Shown: positions 1 through 8,066 of the stretch, piece after piece | How the letters are laid out: every line of letters begins with the position of its first letter | How positions within the stretch are numbered: the stretch's first letter is position 1 | Assembly: GCA_001969505.1 (NCBI GenBank) | Contig: LSSK01001429.1 | Span: 1-20,344, forward strand | Source of the DNA: Zancudomyces culisetae | Taxonomy: Eukaryota; Kickxellomycota; Harpellomycetes; Harpellales; Legeriomycetaceae | DNA: 20,344 nt | Reading direction: 5' to 3' | Position numbers and translations under genes: made by a program | The notes under the pieces: generated by a model | What the model was told of the DNA's origin: nothing | What the model saw: the letters and a program-made list of their open reading frames with translations, nothing else | Databases searched by the model: none

Positions 1-290
1 GGGATATAAAAAAAAAAAACTGATCAAAAAGATTCCTCCATAGCTGTTGGGTTCATATAAGATCGACTCATTAAGTACCAGACAACATATTCCACCCTTG
101 TACAATACACACTTCCAAGATACGACTTTTTCTTGTTTTGGTCAAATTACAAATTTTATTAAAAATAAAACTAAACAAAACCATCATATAAAACTTGTCA
201 AATTTCAATTCAATCCAGGCAATATTTATGTACTGGTGTTCTTTTATACTGATATGGACAAAATCAAAATTAAATCAAGCTATAATATAC

Positions 291-938
291 TTAGGCTCTG
301 ATTGTCTTGAGGTAGTTTTCTAGAGGACCGCGCTCGTCAAGGTATTTAACGTGACAACCGTCTGGTTGCAACTTTCCGGCACTTCTAGCCTCAATGTAAT
401 CTTCACGTGAAAGCTTGGTGAAGCCCCACTTCTTGGAGATGATCAACTTTTGTCTTCCTGGGAACTTGTACTTGGCACGACGAAGAGCCTCCATGACAAC
501 ATCCTTGTTGTTGTCTCTGGTACGGACTGAAAGCAAGATTTGACCGATCTTGACACGTGCGACGGTTCCGTATGGCTTTCCGAAAGCACCACGCATACCG
601 GTTTGGAGTCTATCAGCTCCGGCACATGACAACATCTTGTTGATGCGCAATACGTGGAATGGGTGGACACGTACACGGAGATGGAATGAGTCCTTTCCTG
701 CAACCTTGGTGATGTATTTGTTACAACAGATACGGGCAGCTTCAAGAGCCTCAGATGAGATTTGTTGGAGCTCGTCTGAGATCATGTGAACGCAAAGTGG
801 GAATTCGTCAACTCCTGCCTTCTTTCTTCCAAGATCGAAGATGCGGATCTTTGGATCTGGTACACCACGGCAGAATCTTGACTTTGGATATGGCTTGTTC
901 TTGCAATATCTGTAACAACGTGCTGGACGACGACCCAT
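291..938 (-). CDS. RPL10: 60S ribosomal protein uL16 (L10)
   Basis: Intronless 215-residue frame, complete from ATG (936-938) to TAA (291-293). It is the large-subunit protein uL16, which sits near the peptidyl transferase centre and joins late in cytoplasmic 60S maturation. The N-terminus [20 protein letters not shown], the segment [20 protein letters not shown] and the core [20 protein letters not shown] followed by GMRGAFGKP are family signatures. Length is close to the usual 214-221. Details such as MGRR rather than MARR, and [17 protein letters not shown], recall animal or filamentous-fungal versions more than S. cerevisiae Rpl10, by memory of those sequences. The C-terminus is short, ending in LKTIRA. 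A TTTTTATTATAG acceptor-like tract (949-960) lies just upstream of the ATG, so a 5' leader intron is possible. Identity is near certain. Confidence 0.98.
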   Translation of the reverse strand: MGRRPARCYRYCKNKPYPKSRFCRGVPDPKIRIFDLGRKKAGVDEFPLCVHMISDELQQISSEALEAARICCNKYITKVAGKDSFHLRVRVHPFHVLRINKMLSCAGADRLQTGMRGAFGKPYGTVARVKIGQILLSVRTRDNNKDVVMEALRRAKYKFPGRQKLIISKKWGFTKLSREDYIEARSAGKLQPDGCHVKYLDERGPLENYLKTIRA

Positions 939-2793
939 TTTCGATTATCTATAATAAAAAGCAGCAAATAATTAGCAAATATTATACACAAAATGTATAT
1001 GTATAGTGTTGATATTTGTGTTGTAGGGGATGGTTGGAGCAAGACATGTTCAAATACTCTGGTAGTGTTATTCTTAACGTAAAATACTTGTTAGCGTTGC
1101 TATTTTTCTTTCGACAAAATAAAGGATAACAGTTTTCATCAAAATCACATCGCTTTAAAACAAATCCAATAAAACAAAATTGAATGAATCCGTATACCAA
1201 ATAATTATAGATTTTAATTGAATCTCAAATTATATCCACAAATCCCATGTTCCTTTGTGCCGTACCAAAGTTGAAATGCCACATACTCCCATCCATCCCT
1301 TCCAAAATAGTACCTTGATAGTTTATACACTAGTCTTATGACTGACTGTTATGAATATATGAACATATACTTACATTTAAAAAAGTACCTTCTAACGCTT
1401 TTTTTAAAGGTGTGAAAAAATGATATTTCAGAAAAAGGTTTTATATCAAGTGAAAGTTTGAACCTATTTTTTTTTCTTTACTTTTTATTCCCAATTAGAA
1501 GCTCAAGTAAAAAATTCACGAATTTTAGGATTTTTTTTCCCTAATGGCACAGAATGGGTGGGGAGGAGGGGAATTTTGATTTGCTTTTATACAAAAATCT
1601 GTTTGGTCTACTGATGCTTGAATCTCAAAGAATTTAACCAGCACCTTAATTTTGCAGAATTTAGCTATTTTTTACAGGTGTTGTGTAAGTCGGAAATTAT
1701 GAAACCCAGGATGGATTTTAATTCAATTGGCTAGCTATGATTAGTAATATATAACCATTTGCTTTTATTGGGTAAACAATTAATGCGTCCTTTTTCTATT
1801 TCCATAGTTATTATTACTAATTTTTTGTGGTATTTATCGAGATTCAATTGTTTAGAAAGCGACCACTTGGATACTTCAATTCCATTTAGAAATTGCTGGC
1901 TGCGCATTATTTTACATTCCAGGAAAAGTAAAATGTTTGGGGGGATGGGTGGCGTACTTTTCTGCAGAAATTGCTCATTGCAAAACTCCCTAAGGTGTTG
2001 TTTATTTTTATTTTTTGGTTGTTGCTTGAAATGCTCTGATTACTAATTAATCTGGCACGAGACCATTGTAAATATATTTGTCAAATTCCCAACATTTAAC
2101 TATTGGATCTACAAAACCAAACCAGTGCATTAATGGACGACAATAGCAAGACATAAATACGACCTTATCCACAACACCCAAAGATATACAATACATGGTA
2201 TTTGACTGCTTACTTGCTACTTATTCGTGTGGTTACTTTCAATTATCAATAAACTCAACCCAGAGAAAAGGTGACTCTAATACTATTCCACTTCGTTCTC
2301 TTTAACTCAAACGATTAAAACTACATTTAAGGTTTACGTATTTGTGGAATTGCTTCAGAGTATATGAGAGAGAGACGATGCACTGAAAAGTAGAATTGTT
2401 ATTGCACGGTACTTTGTTAACCATTAAACAGTATCACAACACCCATCACTATTAATAATCAAATGTATACGCATTTAAACTCCTTCTTTTGCATTATAAT
2501 CCTTTGGATGAACATGTTCGTATATTAGTAAGCATTATTATGTTTTATACTTGAGAAAAATAGTCACACTATCTTCTCCTCCCCCCGCTCAATGCAGTAA
2601 GCCCGAATGAAGTGCAAGTACGAAAGCGGTTATCCAGCCAAAAACTCCACATTTACTTGGTGGTATAGATTCATCTACAGGATTCGATAGTTTATTGAAA
2701 ACATCGATAGAAGGTGCAAGACACAAAGGGTAAAAATACAAGAAAAAAAAGATTACCACGGCGAAACAAGATACAGAGTTGGACCAGTGAATA
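939..2793. other. Intergenic region without a secure gene
   Basis: This 1.85-kb AT-rich spacer lies between the RPL10 start and the 3' end of the small split gene. Its left end must hold the RPL10 promoter and perhaps a 5' leader intron. Every long frame here is low-complexity or lacks an ATG. One minus-strand stretch (1214-1463) can be read as two exons joined by a GTAAGT...ACTAG intron, but three frames are open over its downstream part, so I do not call it a gene. No tRNA-like A/B boxes, mobile element or long repeat is visible. Confidence 0.6.
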
Positions 2794-3306
2794 CTAGTCA
2801 GAGGAGTTTTCTAGTAGTTGATTTCTGGTTCTAACCTATGGTGCGTTAATAATTTCAAGAAAGAAATAAACTTAGAAATGTATTTATATGATGTATAAAC
2901 AAAGCAAACTAGGGAAACTCAAGCACTTACCAATTCTAGCAGTAATTCATCGACCGAGTTTAGAATATCACTAACTTGACCGTTATTTCCGCTAATTGTG
3001 GCATGAGATGGGTTCTGGTTTTCGCCAAGATTACCTTCATCGTGTATTTCTCCGGATGCCGATTCTAAGGACCCACCCAATGTATACAAGAATTGCTATT
3101 AAATTTAAACATTTAAATATTTTGTTTTCGATTCATAATTGTACATTCGACCAAGCAATTTACAAGCACGTTTAGCAAAACAGCACAAAAAATAAATGAA
3201 AAACTAGAGGGGAATGGTGTATGTGCGTATGGCTAACCTGGTATTTCTTGAGTAAGTTTTGAGATATTTGTAAGGCCTTCGAGGGATTATCCACAGAATT
3301 ATCCAT
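2794..3306 (-). CDS. Small three-exon gene, possible Mediator Med22/Srb6-like subunit
   Basis: Model: exon 1 3306-3238 (ATG), exon 2 3095-2931, exon 3 2835-2794 (TAG), giving 91 residues. All three junctions are phase 0. Donors are GTTAGC (3237) and GTAAGT (2930). Acceptors are AATAG (3096) and CATAG (2836), the latter 10 nt after ATTAAC, a plausible branch site. Only one frame is open through the 165-nt exon 2. The protein has a helix (KALQISQNLLKKYQQFLYTL), a polar Gly/Asn-rich middle (HDEGNLGENQN) and a C-terminal amphipathic helix (DILNSVDELLLELVRTRNQL) whose heptads run smoothly across the second junction. The order helix, DEG-containing linker, V-x-(D/E)-LL-x-L helix recalls yeast Srb6/Med22, but this rests on memory and is weak. 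Med11- or DASH-type small coiled coils are alternatives. The gene is divergent from RPC40. Confidence 0.55.
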
Positions 3307-3603
3307 ACTTTTAGTGTGTATTCTTATTTATAATTATATTACTATTTTGGTGCTTTCGCGAGCGTATATGGTTTATTTACTTTAGTATTTTGCATTTGTT
3401 AATATAGGCGGAAATTTACTTTAATTTTAGTGGTGAAAGCTTGCTCATATAAGAAAAAAAAAAAATTTTTTTTTTCCCTTTTGTTTCCAGACTTGTGTTG
3501 AAAAATCGATATATTTCAACATTTTCGATTCGCATATTAAAAAAAATATTTTATATAGGAAACAAAAAAGGCTAAGCGCAAAAACAACAGTAATAATATA
3601 ATA
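3307..3603. promoter_or_regulatory. Divergent promoter between the small split gene and RPC40
   Basis: This 297-bp region must drive both genes. It contains TTTCGCG (3354-3360), which matches the SCB-type core on the other strand. It also has an A12T10 tract (3454-3475), which is typically nucleosome-excluding and contains an RRPE-like AAAAATTTTT. An 8-bp inverted repeat, TGTTGAAA/TTTCAACA, occupies 3496-3503 and 3514-3521 with a 10-nt spacer. The sites are visible in the sequence; their function is inferred. Confidence 0.55.
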
Positions 3604-4626
3604 ATGAGCGACAAAATTCCAGACAAAAACCGAGTGTATATACATAGAGATTATGTGTCGAATGTCACGAGCACTGATTACCCGCAAAACTACTATGGCC
3701 AAGAGGATGCACATTTGTACTCAATTGACGAAAAGGAGCTAGAAAAGATCCAGGTAAAAATCGTCAAGGTGGGCAAACGGGATATGGAATTTGACCTGAT
3801 TGGGGTCGATTCTTCTATTGCAAATGCGATACGACGTATCCTGATAGCAGAAGTTCCCACAATGGCAATAGAAAAAGTGTACATGTTGAACAATACAGGA
3901 ATAATTGCTGATGAGATTTTGAGTCATCGGTTGGGGTTGGTACCAGTACGGGCAGATCCCAGAGACTTTAATTGGAAGGAGGACGAGGAGAGCGCGACAG
4001 ATCGCAACACGATTGTGTTCAAGCTAAGGGTCAATTACAAGAATATCAAGCGAGCTGGTGAAGAGAAAAAAGAATTTACAGGTGGAAGAAATGTATATAG
4101 TAGAGATTTGGTATGGGAACCAAAGGGCGATCAAGCTGAGCGGTTTGCAAGTGAGGAAAAGCGGATCCAAGTGGTAGACGACGATATTTTGCTTACCAAG
4201 TTGGGAGCAGGACAAAGCATTGAATGTGAGCTGCATTGTGTCAAGGGAATCGGCAAAGACCATGCCAAATTCTCACCAGTGGCTACGGCAACCTACAGAC
4301 TTCATCCAGATATCGAGCTTTTACAAGCTGAATATAGCAAGGAAGAGGGCGAAAAGCTTGTTAATTGTTTTCCAAAGGGAGTATTAGAAACAGAACCACT
4401 AGGAAAGGGGAAAGTAAAAGTAGTTGTCAAGAATGCACGATTAGATACAGTGAGCCGAGAAGTGCTCCGACATGACGAGTTTGCAGACAAAGTAGTGCTT
4501 AGCCGAGTGAAGAACCACTTTATATTTAATATTGAGTCTACAGGCGCAATCTCGCCACCCGAGTTGTTAATTATGGCACTGGAAATTTTGGCCAGCAAGT
4601 GTGGAAACATTAAGAATAGTTTATAA
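3604..4626 (+). CDS. RPC40: DNA-directed RNA polymerases I and III subunit AC40 (RPAC1)
   Basis: Intronless, 340 residues (S. cerevisiae Rpc40 has 335). AC40 pairs with AC19 to form the alpha-like dimer that nucleates assembly of RNA polymerases I and III in the nucleus. The RpoA/Rpb3-type dimerisation motif is clear: residues 71-88 (SIANAIRRILIAEVPTMA) followed by EKVYM, TGIIADEILSHRLGLVPVRADP and, near the C-terminus, ISPPELLIMALEIL. An insert domain lies between the two halves, as in the family. The start ATG follows ATA at 3601 and is the first in frame. CTG codons encode conserved leucines 65 (FDLIG) and 80 (RRIL), so CTG reads as Leu here. The gene faces SSC1, with 63 bp between stops, so the two terminators or 3' UTRs probably overlap. 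Confidence 0.98.
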   Translation: MSDKIPDKNRVYIHRDYVSNVTSTDYPQNYYGQEDAHLYSIDEKELEKIQVKIVKVGKRDMEFDLIGVDSSIANAIRRILIAEVPTMAIEKVYMLNNTGIIADEILSHRLGLVPVRADPRDFNWKEDEESATDRNTIVFKLRVNYKNIKRAGEEKKEFTGGRNVYSRDLVWEPKGDQAERFASEEKRIQVVDDDILLTKLGAGQSIECELHCVKGIGKDHAKFSPVATATYRLHPDIELLQAEYSKEEGEKLVNCFPKGVLETEPLGKGKVKVVVKNARLDTVSREVLRHDEFADKVVLSRVKNHFIFNIESTGAISPPELLIMALEILASKCGNIKNSL

Positions 4627-4689
4627 TTTTATATTTAAGATTGAAAAGTAAAATAAAATAAATTATATTAAAGAGGAATTAAAAGGGAT

Positions 4690-6705
4690 TTATTTCTTAT
4701 CAGAGTCTTTGAATTCAGCATCTTGGGCATTGCTGTCTTGTGTGGAGGAAGAAGAAGATGATGATGATGATTCAGCGTTGCGCTTCTTGTAGACTTGCTC
4801 GAACAATTTGAGGGATTGTTGTTGCAAGTTGTGGTATTCCTGTCTGATTTCTTCGGCAGTCTTTGTGACTTCACCAGAGTTGATCTTGGCAATCAAGTCT
4901 CTGAGGTTGGTAATTGAGACGTTGATTTGGTCAACAGAAGGCTTGTCAAGTTGGTCCTTGAATTCTGCAAGGTGGCGCTCGGTTTCAGAGATGATGGATT
5001 CGGCAGTGTTGACACTTTCGATGGTCTCACGACGAGCCTTATCAGCTTCAGCGAATTTCTCAGAGTCTGAAATCATATCTTCGATTTCGGATTTGCTGAG
5101 ACCAGAGGAGGCAGTAAGGGTAATGGACTGGTCCTTGTTGGTGGCCTTGTCCTTGGCAGATACGTTGACAATACCGTCAGCATCAATGTCAAAAGTGACT
5201 TCGATTTGAGGAATGCCCTTTGGAGCTGGTGGGAATCCTGAAAGCTGGAAGTTGCCCAACAATTTGTTGTCCTTGCACAATTCACGCTCTCCTTGGAAGA
5301 TGCGGATATCAACAGCTGTTTGACCATCAGCAGCAGTACTGAATACTTGGGACTTCTTGGTTGGGATGGTTGTGTTACGGTGAATCAATCTTGTGAATAC
5401 ACCTCCCAAAGTCTCAATTCCCAATGACAATGGTGTTACGTCCAACAACAAAATGTCGGTTACCTCTCCAGCCAACACACCTCCTTGAATTGCTGCTCCA
5501 ATTGCGACAGCTTCATCAGGGTTGACTGCCTTGGTTGGTTCGCGTCCAAAGGTTTCCTTGACAATTTCTTGTACCTTTGGCATTCTGCTCATTCCTCCGA
5601 CCAAAATTACCTCCTTGATATCATTGGATGTAACTTGCGCATCCTTCATGGCCTTCTTGCATGGCTCAATTGTGCGTGTAACCATAGATCCAACCAATGC
5701 TTCGAATTGAGCACGGGTCAACTTGGTGTTGATGTGTTTTGGTCCTGATGCGTCAGCTGTGATGAATGGCAAGTTGATTTCAGTTTGCATGGTTGATGAC
5801 AATTCAACCTTGGCCTTCTCACATGCCTCACGTACTCTCTGTACTGCCATTCTGTCGTTGCTGAGATCAATTCCTGTCTCCTTCTTGAAGTCTCCAATCA
5901 CCTTACGTACCAACACAATGTCAAAGTCCTCTCCTCCCAAATGTGTGTCTCCGTGGGTTGATTTGACCTCAAACACTCCCTTTTGGATCTCCAAAATAGA
6001 GATATCGAATGTTCCTCCTCCCAAATCATATACTGCTACTACCTTGTCGCTGTCCTTGTCTACTCCATATGCCAATGCTGCTGCTGTTGGCTCGTTGATT
6101 ACTCTCAACACATTAAGTCCTGCAATTGATCCTGCATCCTTGGTTGCTTGTCTTTGTGAGTCATTGAAGTATGCTGGCACTGTAACTACTGCATTCTTTA
6201 CTGGTGTTCCCAAAAATGCCTCTGCTGTCTCCTTCATCTTTCCAACAACAAATCCTCCTATTTGTGATGGTGAGTATCTCTTGCCCAGGGATTCCAACCA
6301 TGCGTCTCCATTGGAGTGCTTCACAATCTTGTAACTGACTTCTTTGATGTCTCTTTGTACCTCAACGTCTTCGTATTTTCTTCCAATCAATCTCTTGGTT
6401 GCATAGAATGTGTTTTCTGGGTTGACTACTGCTTGTCTTCTGGCTGGTTGTCCGACCAACAACTCTCCCTCCTTTGAAAAGGCAACAACTGATGGTGTTG
6501 TACGTCCTCCCTCAGCGTTTTCTATTACTCGGGCGTTCTTTCCTTCAATCACTGCTACACAGGAATTGGTGGTTCCAAGATCAATTCCGATCACGCTTCC
6601 AGTGACTTTGCTGCTCATAAAACGGCTGCTGGCGCCCAACAGTGCTTTCTTTACTATTGGTGCCTGTCTAAGTGTTTTGCTTACTCCAAATTTGCTCATA
6701 TACAT
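4690..6705 (-). CDS. SSC1: Mitochondrial Hsp70 (mortalin/Ssc1)
   Basis: Intronless, 671 residues (S. cerevisiae Ssc1 has 654). This is the matrix chaperone that powers the TIM23 import motor and folds imported proteins. The N-terminus (1-33) is basic and hydroxylated with no acidic residues, a typical presequence. The ATPase domain has [11 protein letters not shown] (39-49), [12 protein letters not shown] (225-236) and [14 protein letters not shown] (365-378); the substrate-binding domain follows [14 protein letters not shown] (422-435). The lid ends in a run of nine serines and an acidic/lysine tail (EFKDSDKK); the serines use TCA, TCT and TCC codons. Two ATGs compete, M1 and M3 (6699), and both keep the presequence. 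An HSE-like site lies 466-485 bp upstream. CTG/TTG leucine use and base composition match its neighbours. Identity is near certain. Confidence 0.98.
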   Translation of the reverse strand: MYMSKFGVSKTLRQAPIVKKALLGASSRFMSSKVTGSVIGIDLGTTNSCVAVIEGKNARVIENAEGGRTTPSVVAFSKEGELLVGQPARRQAVVNPENTFYATKRLIGRKYEDVEVQRDIKEVSYKIVKHSNGDAWLESLGKRYSPSQIGGFVVGKMKETAEAFLGTPVKNAVVTVPAYFNDSQRQATKDAGSIAGLNVLRVINEPTAAALAYGVDKDSDKVVAVYDLGGGTFDISILEIQKGVFEVKSTHGDTHLGGEDFDIVLVRKVIGDFKKETGIDLSNDRMAVQRVREACEKAKVELSSTMQTEINLPFITADASGPKHINTKLTRAQFEALVGSMVTRTIEPCKKAMKDAQVTSNDIKEVILVGGMSRMPKVQEIVKETFGREPTKAVNPDEAVAIGAAIQGGVLAGEVTDILLLDVTPLSLGIETLGGVFTRLIHRNTTIPTKKSQVFSTAADGQTAVDIRIFQGERELCKDNKLLGNFQLSGFPPAPKGIPQIEVTFDIDADGIVNVSAKDKATNKDQSITLTASSGLSKSEIEDMISDSEKFAEADKARRETIESVNTAESIISETERHLAEFKDQLDKPSVDQINVSITNLRDLIAKINSGEVTKTAEEIRQEYHNLQQQSLKLFEQVYKKRNAESSSSSSSSSTQDSNAQDAEFKDSDKK

Positions 6706-7170
6706 CTTTCTATATTTTCTTATTATCGTTCAAAATATATTATAAACTTGTATATATTTTTCTTGATAAAATTTTTTTTAAATTCTTAGATTGATTTTGC
6801 TTTATATTTCGCTTTTATTTATAATCAAAACAATTTGGCTTTTCTATGTCCCTCCTTCCTCCCCTCCATTTCCTGTTTTTTTTCAACCTACTACTATTGA
6901 TGTTATTATTGCTATTTTTTTTTTTACTCCATCATTAACTACATGATTTTGTGCTTTTTTTTACGTTATGCTTTCTTGGTATTTCTGATTTTGGCAAATC
7001 AAAATCCTTTAATCAAACCTCCATTTTTTTTTAGCTTTGGAAAAAAAAATTTTTTCTACCACAATACTCCACCTTTTGGGTAGTTCGTAACCGATAATAA
7101 AAAAAATTACGAGAGGGAAACTTACTACTAGCATATTTTGTAGGTGGTCATTTTTTTTCCTTAATGCCTA

Positions 7171-7190
7171 TTCGGTTCACGAACCATTCC
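7171..7190. promoter_or_regulatory. Heat-shock-element-like site upstream of SSC1
   Basis: The sequence TTCGGTTCACGAACCATTCC contains the inverted pair TTC-nn-GAA inside a perfect GGTTC-AC-GAACC dyad. One more TTC lies 2 bp to the left and another 3 bp to the right of the GAA. Hsf1 sites are alternating nTTCn/nGAAn units, and mitochondrial Hsp70 genes are classical Hsf1 targets. The units are not all in perfect 2-bp phase, so function is inferred. Confidence 0.4.
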
Positions 7191-7729
7191 TTATCAGATT
7201 TTTGTCACTTTTTTCCTTCCTAGCATCGTTTCAATATCAAGAATGAAAGCTGTTATTAAATTTTTCTAGCCAATTTTCACTTGATTTGATCAAAAATTAA
7301 AAAGAATAAAAGTCGAAAATCCAATAAACTGAAAACGCTAGTGGGTGTTTGGTGTAAAACCAAATAATTCCAATCCACTATTTTGATTTGTATCTAATAA
7401 AAACTACCGTGCCAAACTTTAAAATTACAATTCACCATATCATATCATTTCTTTATCAAACTATTCTCTCGGTTCACCCACATCTTTCTCTGTCCTTCTA
7501 AAATTCACATTTTCTCTCTTTCTCCTTTTTCCTCTCCCCCTATTCCAGTCTCCTAAATTATTCCTCCGAACAAATCTGCACACACCACCCTTTTCAGTAA
7601 ACAATTCCCTTTTAGAATATTTTGAGACATTTACTTTTTTTTCTTCTCTTTTTTAGAGAGATTTTTAGTAGCTTTGACTGCTCACGGTTAACAGCAAAAT
7701 ATCACGTAGTCTCGGAAATGTACAAAAAA

Positions 7730-7751
7730 ACACACACACACACACACACAC
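7730..7751. repeat. (CA)n microsatellite
   Basis: A pure AC/CA dinucleotide run of about 11 units, flanked on both sides by short A-runs, lies in the spacer before SSC1. It creates a spurious Thr-His repeat reading frame. Confidence 0.95.
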
Positions 7752-8066
7752 AAAAAAATGTTCAAGCTCAAGCCCCTCTGCCCATCTTTCAGCTAATTTT
7801 TTTTCCACCTTGTTTCTCACACTCAACTTTAATTTCCAAAAGTTTCCATGATATTCCATTTAGATAATTACAATACAATTTGCATGAATTAAAACGAACC
7901 GATCCAAAAATAATTCCTTACAATAATAGTTCATATATGAATTGTATTTATCACTATACTACATACTTCATACTAAATTAACAGCAAAAAACATACTTTT
8001 AATGTAAATACAAAAAAGAAAAAAAAAGCGACACCATTATTGGGTGTGTGAAGTCTAAAGGTTGGA

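Larger units (their letters stand above)
6706..8066. other. SSC1 upstream spacer
   Basis: This 1.36-kb spacer between the SSC1 start and the 3' end of the CCCH/CHY gene is T-rich on the plus strand with many short homopolymers, for example A9T6 near 7040. It contains the HSE-like site at 7171-7190 and a CA microsatellite near 7730. The frames here read as low-complexity Phe/Leu/Ser or CA-repeat peptides and lack good starts, so I see no gene. Confidence 0.65.

Noticed and set aside
1759-2046. 95-codon plus-strand frame
   Set aside because: It starts with TTG, is rich in Cys/Phe/Leu by composition and shows no domain.
2595-2813. Minus-strand open frame of over 70 codons downstream of the small split gene, ending in VLALHSGLLH
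   Set aside because: It could be reached only by an alternative acceptor (ACTACTAG). Such stop-free runs are expected a few times by chance in this much AT-rich spacer, and the CATAG acceptor with ATTAAC gives a better coiled-coil continuation.
5723-6334. Long antisense frame within SSC1
   Set aside because: It is the shadow of a highly biased, strongly conserved coding sequence on the other strand; SSC1 identity is unambiguous.
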